Source of the DNA: Deltaproteobacteria bacterium Ga0077550
Lineage (GTDB): Bacteria; Myxococcota_A; Polyangia; Nannocystales; Nannocystaceae
Assembly: GCA_001464385.1 (NCBI GenBank)
Contig: LNFB01000218.1
Location: 1-47,898 of the forward strand
DNA: 47,898 bases
Reading direction: 5' to 3'
In this document: positions 10,094-19,041 of the stretch, piece after piece
How the letters are laid out: every line of letters starts with the position of its first letter
Numbering within the stretch: the first letter of the stretch is position 1
The notes under the pieces: model-generated
What the model was told of the DNA's origin: nothing
Databases searched by the model: none
What the model saw: only the letters and a program-made list of their open reading frames with translations
Program-made: the position numbers and the translations under genes

Positions 10094-10834
10094 ATGAAGA
10101 TCCGGGCCCTCGTCGCGGCGGCAGCGGTGGGCATCGCGTCCCCGGCGACCGCGCGTGCGCGCGAGCCCGAGCCGACGACGCCGAGCGAGGCCGTGGCCGA
10201 GGCGCCGAGCGAGGCGTCCCTCGCCGCCAAGGCGCAGGAGGCGTTCGCCGCGGGTCGCTACGACGAGGTCGTCGCGCTCGCGGCCGAGGCCTACGCGCGC
10301 ACCGGGCAGATCCGGCACCTGTATGCCCAGGCCCACGCCGAGCGGTTCGCGGGCCACTGCGACGCGGCGCTCGGGCTCTACGCGCGCGTGATGGCGGCCG
10401 AGCCCGACAGCGTGCTCGGACAACACGCGCGGGACGGCATCAAGCTGTGCGAGCAATCCCTCGCACGCGAGCCGCCGCCGCCCGAGCCGGTGGCGCCGGT
10501 CGTCGCATCGACGCCGGTGCCGACGCCGACGAAGTCGGACACGCGCGTGCGGGCCGGCGATCCGCTCGGCGGCGCGCTCCTGGGCCTCGGCCTCGCCGGG
10601 CTCGCGGCCGCGGCGAGCCTCGCGGTGGTCTCGGCGTCCCACGCCCGTCGACTCGATCAGGCGGACGACGAGCGCACGGTGCTCGACGAGCAACGCAAGG
10701 CCCGCGGCTTCGAGGCCGGCGCGATCACATTGGGGGTCGTCGGCACCGGGCTCGTGATCGGCGGGATCGTGCGGCTCGTGCAGCGATCGCGCCGCGGCCG
10801 ATCGATCCCGCGATCGAGCGCCCATCAGCGCTGA
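10094..10834 (+). CDS. Exported TPR-like protein with C-terminal membrane helices
   Basis: 246 residues. A cleavable signal peptide (MKIRALVAAAAVGIASPATARA) leads into a helical pair AAKAQEAFAAGRYDEVVALAAEAYARTG and LYAQAHAERFAGHCDAALGLYARV, which are TPR-like repeats. A Pro/Val/Thr linker is followed by two hydrophobic segments (about residues 158-180 and 208-228) and a basic end. This plan is common downstream of Ser/Thr kinases in myxobacteria; it may hold a complex at the envelope. Its last 10 nt overlap the end of the convergent methyltransferase gene. Confidence 0.75.
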   Translation: MKIRALVAAAAVGIASPATARAREPEPTTPSEAVAEAPSEASLAAKAQEAFAAGRYDEVVALAAEAYARTGQIRHLYAQAHAERFAGHCDAALGLYARVMAAEPDSVLGQHARDGIKLCEQSLAREPPPPEPVAPVVASTPVPTPTKSDTRVRAGDPLGGALLGLGLAGLAAAASLAVVSASHARRLDQADDERTVLDEQRKARGFEAGAITLGVVGTGLVIGGIVRLVQRSRRGRSIPRSSAHQR

Positions 10835-12132
10835 GCCTGCAGCGCCATGAGCCCCTCGATCGTCGCGTCGAGGGCGACGCGTCGCGGCACGCCCCGGCTG
10901 GCGAGCAGCGTCGCTGTTGCCAGCGCGCTGCGGCGGCCGTCGACGAGCGCCCCGATCGCGGCAGCGACCGGCCCGCACGCGCGCGTGGTCGCGGCCGTGC
11001 GCGGCACCGGGATCTCGACGCCGCGCAGCCACGTCGGCAGATCCCACCGTTCGCCCGGGACCCGGTCGGCGGCGAGCACCATCACCGGCTCGCGGCGACC
11101 GCTGCCCTCGGGCGCGTCCATGTACGGGATCACCTCGCGGTGCTCGCTCGTCACCGCGAAGCCGCAGGTCGGCGCCAGCTCGATCACCTCGTCGGCGGTG
11201 TGGCACGACGCGAGGGCCTTGCCGCGCGCGTGCAGCAGCGGCCCGAAGCACACCCAGCGGCCGTCGGGGGCCAGCGTGGTGTGGATCCCCGGGAGCACCC
11301 ACCGCAGGTCGCGATCCAGCCGATCGACGAACCACGGTGTCACCACCACGTCGAACGAACCCGGGGCGACCGGGGGTCGGGTGCCGTCCGCGAGGAGGAG
11401 CTCGAGCCCGGGCGGCGCCGCGGCCGGGGCGTGCAGGCTCCGACGCACGACCGCGTGAGGCGACGCGAGGTGATTGGGCGCGAACTCGGCGAGCGTGAGC
11501 GCATCGCCGGCGAACATGCGCCGCGCGACGGCGACCAACAGCGGGTTGATGTCGACGGCGAGCGTCGACGATGCGCCGAGCGCCCGGTGCAGATCGTAGG
11601 CGAGGCGACCGGCGCCGGCCCCGAGCACCAGCACCCGCGACGCTGCTCGATCTCCGATCGCCGTGAGCACGAGATCGCGGGCGCGGGCGTGCTCGGCCTC
11701 GGCGTGCGCGCCCCAGCCCCAGTCGCGGAACAGGTACTCGTAGTCGTCGAGCAGCGCGGCGTGCCCCGCCACCGACGGCACCGGCTCCGGCGCGTCGCCG
11801 CGGCGTCGATCGAGGCCGAAGCGCCCGCGCAGCGTCGCGATGCTCGCGGCGGTCTCGCGCACGCCGTCGGCGAAGGCGGCCAGGCGCGCGCGCGTCGACG
11901 TCAGCGCCGTCGGGTCCTCGAGGGCAGCCGCGATCGCGTCGAGCTGGGCTCGGCTGTCGCCGGCGAACCCGTCGTAGGCGCGCGCGAATCGATCGACCGC
12001 CGCGGCCGCGTCGTGCAGCACGCACGGGACGCCGTCGAGGTGCGGGTACCGTGCATCGCACGCCGGACACCGCGAGGTCTCGACGCGCTCGAGCACCGCC
12101 GCGCACCGCGGGCAGGTCAGCGCGCACGCCAT
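10825..12132 (-). CDS. SAM-dependent methyltransferase with N-terminal zinc ribbon
   Basis: 435 residues. The N-terminus is a zinc ribbon, CPRC (7-10) and CPAC (22-25), like Trm112-type modules. A class I methyltransferase fold follows: VLVLGAGAGRLAYDLHR is the SAM-binding glycine loop, LAVDINPLLV carries the acidic residue for the ribose, and FDVVVTPWFVDR is the later strand. The upstream YLFRDWGWG recalls the RDW motif of N2227/carnosine N-methyltransferase-type enzymes, so a small-molecule or peptide substrate is possible, but this is uncertain. Its ATG shares one base with the DUF1552 stop (TGATG), a sign of coupled translation. Confidence 0.85.
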   Translation of the reverse strand: MACALTCPRCAAVLERVETSRCPACDARYPHLDGVPCVLHDAAAAVDRFARAYDGFAGDSRAQLDAIAAALEDPTALTSTRARLAAFADGVRETAASIATLRGRFGLDRRRGDAPEPVPSVAGHAALLDDYEYLFRDWGWGAHAEAEHARARDLVLTAIGDRAASRVLVLGAGAGRLAYDLHRALGASSTLAVDINPLLVAVARRMFAGDALTLAEFAPNHLASPHAVVRRSLHAPAAAPPGLELLLADGTRPPVAPGSFDVVVTPWFVDRLDRDLRWVLPGIHTTLAPDGRWVCFGPLLHARGKALASCHTADEVIELAPTCGFAVTSEHREVIPYMDAPEGSGRREPVMVLAADRVPGERWDLPTWLRGVEIPVPRTAATTRACGPVAAAIGALVDGRRSALATATLLASRGVPRRVALDATIEGLMALQAQR

Positions 12133-13478
12133 CAGGTCAGTCCGTCGAGCGGTCCGGTCATCAGCGCGGGATCCTGCAGGTTGCCGAAGCTCTCGACGTC
12201 GCCGAGGCCCATCGCGTGGCAGATCGACACCAGCAGCTTGTTGCTCGAGACGCCGGTGCTCTCGGTGTACCCACCGGTGTAGCTGCCCCAGCGCAGGTAC
12301 CGGCCGGCGTCGAAGTGCCCGGTGCCGTCGACCACGACGACCGGCAGGTTCCAGCTCGTGTGCAGATCCGCCACCGCCATCGCGCTGCCCCACACCACCA
12401 GCGTGTCCTGCAGTGCGTTGGCGGCCTCGAGCCCGTCGAGCAGTCGCACGAACTTGGTCGTGAACCACGTCGCCAGCGCGGTGCGGTAGGCGAGCGAGTC
12501 GGGGGTCGTCTCGTGGCTGCGCGTGTGGATGCCGCCGCTGCCGATCCAAGGGGCGTTGCCGCTCGATGCCTCGCGGCCCCACTGGAACCCGACCACGCGG
12601 GTGCGATCGCAGGCCAGCGCGCGCACGGCGAGGTCGATCTGGGTGTCGGTGATCGCCTCGAACTCGTCGTTCGAGAGCGGATCGACGTCGGCCGGCGCGT
12701 CGGGGATCTGGCAGCTCGGGGGCAGGAGATCGTCGAGCCTGGCCTCGAGCTCGGCGATCCCGGTGAGGTGCTGATCGAGCCGATGGCGATCCGAGGCCGC
12801 GAGCTTGGGCTGGAGCGAGGCGACGTCGGCGCGCACCGAGTCCATGACGCTGCGGCGCGCCGCGATGCGCCGCGCGGCGGCCCCGGGCTCCGCGGTGAAG
12901 TCACCGAACAGCCGCTCGAACACCGCGCGCGGATCGTTCTCGCAATCGAGCGGCTGCTGGGCGCCGGCATGGTACGCGCGCGTGTGGATGAACGCGTCGG
13001 CGCGCTGGGTGTACACGCCGAGCTGCAGCGAAGAGAACGCGGTCTCGTGGCCGATCGCCGCCGCGACCACCTGATCGACCGAGGGCCCGGCCGCCCAGCC
13101 GTTCTCGAGCTCCTCGTCCTGCCAGATCGGCGAGGTGCCCGTCCACAGCGATGCGATGCCGGCGTGGCCGACGTTCGACTTCGAGATGTCCATCGCGTGG
13201 CCGAGGTCGATCCCATCGAGGACGAGCAGGCGCTCGCGATGGGCCTCGAGGGGCGCGAGGATCGGCGACAGCACGAAGTCGTGCTCGCCGCCGGTCGGGC
13301 GCCAGTCGTCGAGCACGACGCCGTTGGGGTGGGTGAACAGCACGAGCCGCTTGGGCAGCACCGGATCGCCGGCGTGCCCGTCCAGCAGCGGCACGAACGG
13401 GGCCGCGGCCGCGGAGACGCCGAGGGATCTCAGGAGCGCGCGACGGCTCCACGGACGGGTGGACTGGGAGCGGGTCAC
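12132..13478 (-). CDS. DUF1552 protein with Tat-like signal
   Basis: 448 residues from a GTG at 13478. The N-terminus SRRALLRSLG is a twin-arginine-type motif, so a folded, perhaps cofactor-bearing protein would be exported. DUF1552 features are plain: KRLVLFTHPNGV near the start, LDGIDLGHAMD, SVDQVVAAAIG, and a C-terminal GHFDAGRYLRWG. DUF1552 proteins nearly always lie beside DUF1592-family proteins in planctomycetes and myxobacteria; their reaction is not known. The start overlaps the DUF1592 stop by 4 nt (GTGA) and has GGAGG at a good distance, so the two are made together. Confidence 0.95.
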   Translation of the reverse strand: MTRSQSTRPWSRRALLRSLGVSAAAAPFVPLLDGHAGDPVLPKRLVLFTHPNGVVLDDWRPTGGEHDFVLSPILAPLEAHRERLLVLDGIDLGHAMDISKSNVGHAGIASLWTGTSPIWQDEELENGWAAGPSVDQVVAAAIGHETAFSSLQLGVYTQRADAFIHTRAYHAGAQQPLDCENDPRAVFERLFGDFTAEPGAAARRIAARRSVMDSVRADVASLQPKLAASDRHRLDQHLTGIAELEARLDDLLPPSCQIPDAPADVDPLSNDEFEAITDTQIDLAVRALACDRTRVVGFQWGREASSGNAPWIGSGGIHTRSHETTPDSLAYRTALATWFTTKFVRLLDGLEAANALQDTLVVWGSAMAVADLHTSWNLPVVVVDGTGHFDAGRYLRWGSYTGGYTESTGVSSNKLLVSICHAMGLGDVESFGNLQDPALMTGPLDGLT

Positions 13479-15196
13479 GGTGCCTCCTCGAGGTCGTCGG
13501 GTCGTCGCAGGCGGAACGCGGGGCTGGTGGCGATGGCGACCATCAGCTCGGTGATGTCGTGGTCGGTGCTCGCGAAGGACTCGTCGATCGCGGCGGTCGT
13601 GCACGCGTCGTCGTCGCTCGTCGCTCGGCCCATGCCGAACTCGAACCACTCGTGGGCGATGCACGCGCCGACCTGCTCGCTGGCGAGGAGCTTGTCGACG
13701 AGGCCCGACGGCCCGTCGAAGGGGCCGTCGACGTCGGTGCCCACGAGCAGCCCGTGGGCGTCGATCGCCGCGCCGTCGTCCTGGTCGCGGTACCGGCCCA
13801 TCGCGTCGAAGTGCTCGAACGCCAGGCCGATCGGATCCATGAGCTCGTGACACCCCGCGCAGCTGGGGTTGTCGAGCCGTTGCTGCACCCACTCGCGGGT
13901 CGACAGCTCGCCGGGCGAGGGCACCGTGGACTCGACGCCGGGCGGCGGCGGCGGCAGGCCCTGGCACAGCAGGCGCGTGCGCACGAGCTTGCCGCGGAAG
14001 GTCGGTGAGGTGCGTTGGTCGTGGGCCGACAGCGCCATCAACACCGGCTTGGTGACGAGGCCGCGGAAGCGCGACGGGTCGAGCTCGACGCGCGTGAAGC
14101 CGTCGCCGGCCGGGGCCTCGATGCCGTACAGCGCCGCGAGCCGGGCGTTCACGAAGGTGTGGTTGGCGCCGAGCAGCGTGTCGACGCGGCCGTCGCCCTC
14201 GCGCAGGGCGGACAGCACGAACAGCTCGAGCTCGGTGCGCATGTCGGCGGCGAGCTCGGGCGAGAAGGTGTCGAACAACTCCGGGTCCTTGTAGAGCGAC
14301 GCGGTCGTGTCGAGCGCGAACAGCTCGCCGAAGAACGTCAGCAGGGCCCGCTCGGCGCGCGGATCGTCGAGCATGCGACGGACCTGCGCCTCGACGAACT
14401 CGGGGTCGTCGAGCTCGCCCGCCTCGGCCGCGGCGAGCAGGGCGTCGTCCGGCATCGAGCGCCACAGGAAGTACGACAGGCGCGAGGCCAGCTCGAAGCC
14501 GTCGAGCGCGATCGCCTCTTCGCCCGGCGCCGGCACACCCGACTCGATGCGGTAGAGGAACCACGGCGATTGCAGCACCGCCTCGATGACCAGGCCGATG
14601 CCCTCGGCGAAGGTGCCGTCGGCGCGGCCCTGTTGGTAGAGCTGCACGAGGCGATCGACCTGGGCGGCGTCGAGCGGGCGTCGCCACGCGCGGCGCCCGA
14701 ACTGCTCGATGAACTCGGCCGCGCACGCGTCCTCGCCGAGCTGCGCCGGGTCGCAGGGCAGGATCTCCGACAGATCGGCGATCGCCGTCGCGGCCAGGGA
14801 TTCCGCGAGGTCGCGGTACACCTCGACGGCGTAGCTCGGCACCGCGGTGGCGCCGTTGTTCGCGAACAGGCCCGACAGCCCGTCGGGCGGCAGCGCCTGC
14901 GCCGGGTGGGTGTCGATGCCGAGCAGATCGGCGATCGTGTGGTCGTACTCGGTCCGCGTGAGGCGCTGCAGCGGGGACGCGCCGAGGCGATCGCCCTCGC
15001 ACGTGCCCTCGCCCGGCGCCCCGTCGCTCCCGCCGTCGCTACCATCGCTGCCACCCTCACCGGGCGCGCGGCCGGTCGAGTCGCCGTTGGCGAGGCCGTC
15101 GGCGTCGGACGCCAGACCGGTGTAGCAGCCCGCGCCGAGCGCGAGCGCGCACGCGGCGACACCCAGGGCGAGCTCTCGGAGTCGAGGGGTCATCAC
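13475..15196 (-). CDS. DUF1592/DUF1588/DUF1585 lipoprotein
   Basis: 573 residues. Lipobox GAGC (Cys24) is followed by a Gly/Ser/Asp linker. Domains in order: DUF1587 (LTRTEYDHTIADLLG, about 80), DUF1595 (FIEQFGRRAWRRPL, about 165), DUF1592 (ASRLSYFLWRSMPDD, about 240), DUF1588 (TSPTFRGKLVRTRLLCQ, about 385) and DUF1585 at the end. CAGCH in NPSCAGCHELMDP is a heme c-type motif within DUF1588, so a heme is possible. The first domain in related proteins is often a cytochrome, absent here. Function is unknown; an envelope redox role with the DUF1552 partner is a reasonable guess. A GAGGGGGTG ribosome site precedes the tandem ATGs. Confidence 0.95.
   Translation of the reverse strand: MMTPRLRELALGVAACALALGAGCYTGLASDADGLANGDSTGRAPGEGGSDGSDGGSDGAPGEGTCEGDRLGASPLQRLTRTEYDHTIADLLGIDTHPAQALPPDGLSGLFANNGATAVPSYAVEVYRDLAESLAATAIADLSEILPCDPAQLGEDACAAEFIEQFGRRAWRRPLDAAQVDRLVQLYQQGRADGTFAEGIGLVIEAVLQSPWFLYRIESGVPAPGEEAIALDGFELASRLSYFLWRSMPDDALLAAAEAGELDDPEFVEAQVRRMLDDPRAERALLTFFGELFALDTTASLYKDPELFDTFSPELAADMRTELELFVLSALREGDGRVDTLLGANHTFVNARLAALYGIEAPAGDGFTRVELDPSRFRGLVTKPVLMALSAHDQRTSPTFRGKLVRTRLLCQGLPPPPPGVESTVPSPGELSTREWVQQRLDNPSCAGCHELMDPIGLAFEHFDAMGRYRDQDDGAAIDAHGLLVGTDVDGPFDGPSGLVDKLLASEQVGACIAHEWFEFGMGRATSDDDACTTAAIDESFASTDHDITELMVAIATSPAFRLRRPDDLEEAP
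13482..13486 (-). promoter_or_regulatory. Ribosome binding site GGAGG for the DUF1552 gene
   Basis: On the minus strand GGAGG ends 3 nt before the GTG at 13478 and lies inside the end of the DUF1592 gene. It supports the GTG start and translation within the same operon. Confidence 0.5.
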
Positions 15197-15247
15197 CCCC
15201 TCGTTGCGCGAGCCCGGCCCGCCGTCTGCGGGAATCTTCGGGGGGCG

Positions 15248-17161
15248 CTACCCCTCGGGATCGAGCACGATCGCGTTGATCGATTCCAGCCCGCCGCCGG
15301 CCGGGTACCCGTACGACGCGGCGTTGTCGGTGCCCCACACGACGATGCCGAAGTCGCCCGCGCTGGTCGCCACGTGCTGGCTGGTCTCGCACTCGGGGAA
15401 CATGCCGACGCCGGCGCGGAACAGCTCGACGTGGGCGACCTCGTAGATCCCGTCGTTGCCCACCGGCTGCCAGTTCTCGACGGTGCCCATGCACTCGATC
15501 TCGACGTCGGCGAAGCCACCGGTGCCGCGGGCGCGCGTGACGACCAGCGTCGAGGTGCCGTAGGTCGGGTCGACGAAGAAGGCGTAGCTCTGCAGGAACT
15601 GGGCGGGCGGCACGAGCATCACCCACTCCTCGTCGCCCAGGCTGCACACGCCCGGTTGATTGCCGCAGCCGGGCTGGCCGCCGAGCGTGCCGGACATGTA
15701 CTGCGTCAGCGCGAACGGGTGATCGTCGCCCTGCGATCGCACGGTGAACAGATCACGGGTCTCGAACTCGGCGACCTCGCCGGCGTCGAGCGACGACGGG
15801 GCGCCGACGGGCATGGCCGAGTCCCAGGTGAGGTCGGTGCCGTCGACGACGCCGACGACGCGGTAGCGGACGCTCTCGGGCGCGAACGCGGCGAGGCGGC
15901 TGAAGAGCCCGCCGCCGACGTACTCGGAGCCCAGGGCGTTGACGTCGGGGATCATCTGGTGCGCGCTGTCCTGGCCCGACGACGGGTTGTCGGCGGTGGT
16001 GACCAGCAGGTAGGTGTTGCCGGTGAACAGGCCGATCGGCTTGTTCGCCGTGATGATGCTGCCGACCGGATCCGACACGCTCTGCCACTGCACGATCTCC
16101 CCGGCGTCGAGGTCGTAGTCGGTGACCGCGTTGACCGGCGGGTTGGTGATCGAGCCCGCCGTGATCGCGACGTTGGGGTTGATGCTGACCGTGGTGCCGT
16201 CCTCGCGGGCGACCACGAGCATCCACTCCGCGCCGGTCTCTGCGTGCGGTGAGATCGCCAGGTAGCTGTCGCCCCACGCGGTGCTCGGGAACAGCAGCGA
16301 CGCCGAGGGCAGGTAGCTGGACGCGCCGCCGTACGGGATGATGTCGTAGACCTGGATCGGCGTGTCGCTCTGCAGCTCGAACGCGACGCCGTCGTCGGTG
16401 CCGGCCGGGGCGGTGTCCTCGAGCACCGCCGGCGCGAGCGGGCACTCGAGGCTGGAGCCGTTGTTGACGCCCGGTCGGTGGGCGAGGAACACCACCGCGA
16501 CCTGGCCGCTCGGCAGGCCGGTCGCCGGCAGATCGTCATAGCTCGTGCCCGCGCCGATGCCCGAGGGGATCCGCGCGATGTCGTCGACGTCGTACGAGTC
16601 GCCGCCGCGCGACAGGGTCAACGTGGCCGGTCGATCCCACGGGTTCGACACCAACAGCGCGTGGCACGGGCCCGCCTGCGAGGCGACGCCCCCGGCGGCG
16701 TTGCCGTAGAACGGCGAGGTGGGAATCACGAACTCGCAGCCCGACGAGCCCTTCGCGCCCGCGGCCGCGCTGCAGGCCGCGACGCACATCCCGGCGAGGC
16801 AGCCCTGATCGGGCGGGCACGTCTCGAGCACGACGCCCGTGTTCGAGACCACGCGCTTCAGATCGCTCGAGCACAGGACCTCGTCGCCCACCGGGATGTC
16901 GAGCACGCCGCCGACGTCGAAGGTGACCGGTGGATCGCCGGACTCCGCGGTGTCGCTCGTCGAGTCGGCGAGCGTCGTGGCGGGGCTCGACGCGCTCGAG
17001 GTCGTGGGCTCGGCGATCGTCGTCGAGCTCGAGGTGCTCGGCCCGTCGTCGCCCGTCGTCGAGCTCGAGCCCGGCGACGACGTGGTGCTCGAGGTGCACG
17101 CGAGCACCGAGGCGACGGACACGAGGACCACCGATCCGAGACGACCGAGGCGAAGGCGCAT
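15248..17161 (-). CDS. IgGFc-binding-like lipoprotein
   Basis: 637 residues. Lipobox SVLAC (Cys22) is followed by a Ser/Thr linker of about 50 residues. The main body matches the IgGFc-binding N-terminal domain type: CEFVIPTSPFYGN, CHALLVSNPWDRPATLTLSR, IQVYDIIPYGG, SYLAISPHAETG, and a late HVELFRAGVGMF. Bacterial members are large exported adhesion-like proteins, frequent in Nannocystis relatives. Several cysteine pairs suggest disulfides outside the cell. It lies 51 nt upstream of the DUF1592 operon, but a separate ribosome site there suggests at least partly independent expression. Confidence 0.85.
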   Translation of the reverse strand: MRLRLGRLGSVVLVSVASVLACTSSTTSSPGSSSTTGDDGPSTSSSTTIAEPTTSSASSPATTLADSTSDTAESGDPPVTFDVGGVLDIPVGDEVLCSSDLKRVVSNTGVVLETCPPDQGCLAGMCVAACSAAAGAKGSSGCEFVIPTSPFYGNAAGGVASQAGPCHALLVSNPWDRPATLTLSRGGDSYDVDDIARIPSGIGAGTSYDDLPATGLPSGQVAVVFLAHRPGVNNGSSLECPLAPAVLEDTAPAGTDDGVAFELQSDTPIQVYDIIPYGGASSYLPSASLLFPSTAWGDSYLAISPHAETGAEWMLVVAREDGTTVSINPNVAITAGSITNPPVNAVTDYDLDAGEIVQWQSVSDPVGSIITANKPIGLFTGNTYLLVTTADNPSSGQDSAHQMIPDVNALGSEYVGGGLFSRLAAFAPESVRYRVVGVVDGTDLTWDSAMPVGAPSSLDAGEVAEFETRDLFTVRSQGDDHPFALTQYMSGTLGGQPGCGNQPGVCSLGDEEWVMLVPPAQFLQSYAFFVDPTYGTSTLVVTRARGTGGFADVEIECMGTVENWQPVGNDGIYEVAHVELFRAGVGMFPECETSQHVATSAGDFGIVVWGTDNAASYGYPAGGGLESINAIVLDPEG

Positions 17162-17167
17162 CGGACG

Positions 17168-17173
17168 AGCGTA
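17168..17173 (-). promoter_or_regulatory. Putative -10 (TACGCT), leaderless start at 17161
   Basis: On the minus strand GGTACGCT is followed after 6 nt by the ATG at 17161. No Shine-Dalgarno is visible. Confidence 0.4.
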
Positions 17174-17206
17174 CCGGATCTGCGCGCGGCGACGGCCGGA
17201 TCGAAC

Positions 17207-17234
17207 CGGCGTCGCCGACGCCTCGGCGACGCCG
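17207..17234 (-). terminator. Strong hairpin after the metalloprotease gene
   Basis: An 11-bp perfect stem (arms 17207-17217 and 17224-17234, 6-nt loop) lies 12 nt past the protease stop codon and before the next promoter. It is very GC-rich but lacks a U tract, so termination is likely but not certain. Confidence 0.5.
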
Positions 17235-17246
17235 CGAGAGGGGCCT

Positions 17247-18920
17247 TCAGGGCGCGCGCAGCGAACCCGCGAGGTCGAAGCGCACCGACTGCCGGTCGAA
17301 CGCGACGGTCCGCGTCGGCGTCCGCAGCTCGAACGCCGTCGCGGCCTGGGTCGCGGACGCGGGGAGGTTGGCGCGGACGGTGACCCACGGACCCTCCGAC
17401 CACGGATCGACGTCCGCCTTGGCGAGGTCGATCTCGGCGCCGTCGGCGATCACCGCGAGCGTGCTCGCGGAGCCCAGGGTATCCCCCTGCTCGACGACGC
17501 CGGGCTCGGTCCACCAGTGCGCCTCGCCGGTCTCGGTGTTCATCGTGCCGACGAGCACCGTGGTCTGCGGCGGCGGCACGGCGTCGAGCAGGTCCCACTC
17601 GGTCAAGCTCTTGATCCGTGCGAACGTGGCCGACCACTGCCAGTCGGACACCCACGTCGGGCTGCAGTAGCTCATGTAGTCCTTGTGGTTGCTGGCGTTG
17701 CGGATGCCGAAATCGCGGACGCCGAAGCCCCACACGCCGATGCTGCCGTCCTCGTGGGGATAGGTGACGTCGGGGCCGGCCGCCGCGGCGCCGGGGCACG
17801 CGACGTGCTGACGGCCCTGCGTGTGGCCGATCTCGTGGACGAACGTCTCGATGCCCATCTCCGAGCCCTGCAGGTAGCGCACGCCGATCGCGGCGCGCTG
17901 CGACGCCTCGCCCTGGCTGTCGCCGGGGGTGCCGGGCGCCACGCCGAGCAGGCAGCCGCCGCCGTCGCCGATGCAGGCGCCGCAGTTGTCGAAGAGGCCG
18001 TACACGTACACGTTGGGCTCGAGCCCGAGGCTCGACCGATACTGCACGATGCGGTTGAGGAGGCTGAAGAAGTCGTTGGGGTCGGTGAGATCGAGATCGT
18101 TCACCGTCAGCGGCGTGCCGACCTCGATCTCCAGGGTCTCGAGCGGGTTCTGCTGGTACATCGAGTCGGAGTAGGGCTTCAGCTCGTCCTCGCTCAGCGC
18201 CGGGAGCGTAGTGCAGCTGCCGAAGCTGTAGTCGATCGGCACCAGCAGGACCTTCATGCTCTGCTCGCTGCCCTCGATGCCGATCTGATCGGGGCCGCCC
18301 TGCAGCGCGCGTGGGGCCTCGTCGACCGCGGGCAGCGACGCGTAGTCGCCCCCGGCCTCGAACAGCTCGATCTGGAATTTCGCCCCGGGCTGGATGTCCT
18401 CGGCGACGACGCCGAGCAGGATGTTCGACTGCAGCGAGGTCGTCGACGAGTCGGTCGAGACCTCGCCCGTCTCGGCGTACATCGACTCGCGGCCGTCGGC
18501 CTGGATCACCGTCATGCGCGCCTCGAGGTTGCGCGTGACCCAGAGATCCTCGTCGATGTCGACGTAGACGCGGAACGCCGTGTCGCGGCCCTTGGGCAGG
18601 GGCGCGTTGCGGCCCGCGCCGCCGACCCACTCGCCGTCCTGGGCGATCGGCACCGCGACGCCGGAGTTCGCCTCGACCCGCGTGATGCGGACGCCGCGGG
18701 CCGGCACATCGACCGCCTGGCCACCGTCGCTGCCCCCCGCGGACGTGTCCGCCGGCGCGTCGTCCCCCGTGGGCGTCGCCGAGTCGCCCTCGCCGTCGGC
18801 CGAAGTGCCGTCCTCGGCGCCGCCGTCCGTGCCATCCCCCGAGGCGGCCGTGGAATCGGAGCCGCAGGCGGCGGTCAGGGCGAGGCTGGCGAGGAGGGGG
18901 GCGAGGCGGCGGTACGACAT
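17247..18920 (-). CDS. Metzincin-type zinc metalloprotease lipoprotein
   Basis: 557 residues. Lipobox LTAAC (Cys19) and a long Gly/Asp/Ser linker come first. The zinc site is HEIGHTQGRQH (362-372), matching HExxHxxxxxH, and a downstream DYMSYCSP supplies the methionine turn, so this is a metzincin. The preceding region begins MKVLLVPIDYSF, as in secreted M66/M72-like proteases. Two clusters of cysteines (CGACIGDGGGC) may form disulfides. A lipid-anchored protease on the cell surface fits a predatory lifestyle or processing of host proteins. A hairpin follows the stop codon. Confidence 0.9.
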   Translation of the reverse strand: MSYRRLAPLLASLALTAACGSDSTAASGDGTDGGAEDGTSADGEGDSATPTGDDAPADTSAGGSDGGQAVDVPARGVRITRVEANSGVAVPIAQDGEWVGGAGRNAPLPKGRDTAFRVYVDIDEDLWVTRNLEARMTVIQADGRESMYAETGEVSTDSSTTSLQSNILLGVVAEDIQPGAKFQIELFEAGGDYASLPAVDEAPRALQGGPDQIGIEGSEQSMKVLLVPIDYSFGSCTTLPALSEDELKPYSDSMYQQNPLETLEIEVGTPLTVNDLDLTDPNDFFSLLNRIVQYRSSLGLEPNVYVYGLFDNCGACIGDGGGCLLGVAPGTPGDSQGEASQRAAIGVRYLQGSEMGIETFVHEIGHTQGRQHVACPGAAAAGPDVTYPHEDGSIGVWGFGVRDFGIRNASNHKDYMSYCSPTWVSDWQWSATFARIKSLTEWDLLDAVPPPQTTVLVGTMNTETGEAHWWTEPGVVEQGDTLGSASTLAVIADGAEIDLAKADVDPWSEGPWVTVRANLPASATQAATAFELRTPTRTVAFDRQSVRFDLAGSLRAP

Positions 18921-19041
18921 CGGTCCTCAGCCTAGGAAACCTCCTATTCCAAAGCAAGATAGCAAAACGTCGCAGGGGCAGCCGGAGCTATGCCATCGAG
19001 ATCATTGGAGTCAGCCCATCCCGGTCGCACCGTCCGGGCGG
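18921..19041. other. 121-nt intergenic stretch upstream of the protease gene
   Basis: This is one of the less GC-rich pieces of the window. On the minus strand it holds TTTTGCTATCTTGC (an extended -10-like TGCTATCTT) about 45 nt before the ATG at 18920, then AGGAGG and GAGGA, so the protease mRNA probably has a normal leader. The other side is the 3' end of the kinase gene. Confidence 0.35.

Noticed and set aside
12133..15002. Reading the DUF1552 frame as starting upstream at 15002 (956 codons)
   Set aside because: The extra part is antisense-like noise inside DUF1592; the Tat-type motif and ribosome site place the start at 13478.
14015..16252. 745-codon rightward open frame
   Set aside because: It lies antisense to the DUF1592 and IgGFc-like genes and has no domain or sensible composition.
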